Shown here: positions 6,073 through 6,104 of the stretch, in pieces | Position numbering within the stretch: position 1 is the stretch's first letter | Layout: each line of letters opens with the position of its first letter | Assembly: GCA_905205995.1 (NCBI GenBank) | Contig: CAJLFU010000072.1 | Span: forward strand, 1-6,104 | Direction: 5' to 3' | Length of the DNA: 6,104 nucleotides | Origin: an uncultured Haemophilus sp. | GTDB taxonomy: Bacteria > Pseudomonadota > Gammaproteobacteria > Enterobacterales > Pasteurellaceae | The notes under the pieces: model-generated | Databases searched by the model: none | Seen by the model: the letters and a program-made list of their open reading frames with translations, nothing else | What the model was told of the DNA's origin: nothing | Position numbers and translations under genes: made by a program

Positions 6073-6095
6073 GGGGCAGACATTTGCGTCTGCCC
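6073..6095. repeat. GC-rich hairpin after pyrE, terminator or interspersed palindrome
   Basis: GGGCAGAC (6074-6081) pairs perfectly with GTCTGCCC (6088-6095) around a 6-base loop. It is only 41 bases after the pyrE stop and markedly GC-richer than its surroundings. The bases after it (ATTATTG) are not a proper T run, so as a pyrE terminator it is imperfect; the shape and sudden base-composition change suit a short dispersed palindromic element. The window ends 9 bases later. Confidence 0.55.
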
Positions 6096-6104
6096 ATTAT
6101 TGTC

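Overview
The window is ordinary chromosomal DNA from a gamma-proteobacterium of the family Pasteurellaceae, most likely a Haemophilus-like species. The base composition is AT-rich. All five protein genes closely resemble enterobacterial orthologues. Four perfect copies of the 9-base Haemophilus-type DNA uptake signal core (AAGTGCGGT) occur in about 6.1 kb. The presence of hemL (early heme synthesis) favours a heme-prototrophic member such as H. parainfluenzae or a relative over H. influenzae itself, but the species cannot be fixed from this window.

Layout. Positions 1-709 (minus strand) hold the N-terminal 236 codons of hemL, cut off by the window edge. A 121-base divergent intergenic region separates it from wecA (831-1895, plus), which ends in a clear intrinsic terminator. 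A strong promoter with a GC-rich, stable-RNA-type discriminator (2025-2053) then drives a four-gene tRNA cluster: Arg(CCG), His(GTG), Pro(TGG), Arg(TCT) (2078-2490). A separate tRNA-Ser(GGA) (2645-2734) lies on the minus strand, converges on the cluster and has its own near-consensus promoter. Next come a SulP-family transporter of the DauA type (2860-4602, plus), a terminator-like hairpin (4610-4639), and the tightly packed pair rph (4665-5381) and pyrE (5391-6032). A GC-rich hairpin follows pyrE at the window end.

Functional picture. This is housekeeping DNA: tetrapyrrole precursor synthesis, lipid-linked glycan initiation, tRNA supply, anion/dicarboxylate uptake, tRNA 3'-end processing and pyrimidine synthesis. 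rph and pyrE form a probable operon with the pyrE Shine-Dalgarno overlapping the rph stop. A terminator-like hairpin starts 8 bases after the dauA stop and ends 25 bases before rph, so rph-pyrE expression may depend on read-through or attenuation there.

I found no mobile element, CRISPR array, toxin-antitoxin pair or defence system, and no convincing undescribed system. The points most worth a second look are the wecA-tRNA gene order, which recalls the enterobacterial argX-hisR-leuT-proM locus; the dauA/rph hairpin; the in-frame placement of the uptake signals; and a few dyads in the tRNA intergenic regions.
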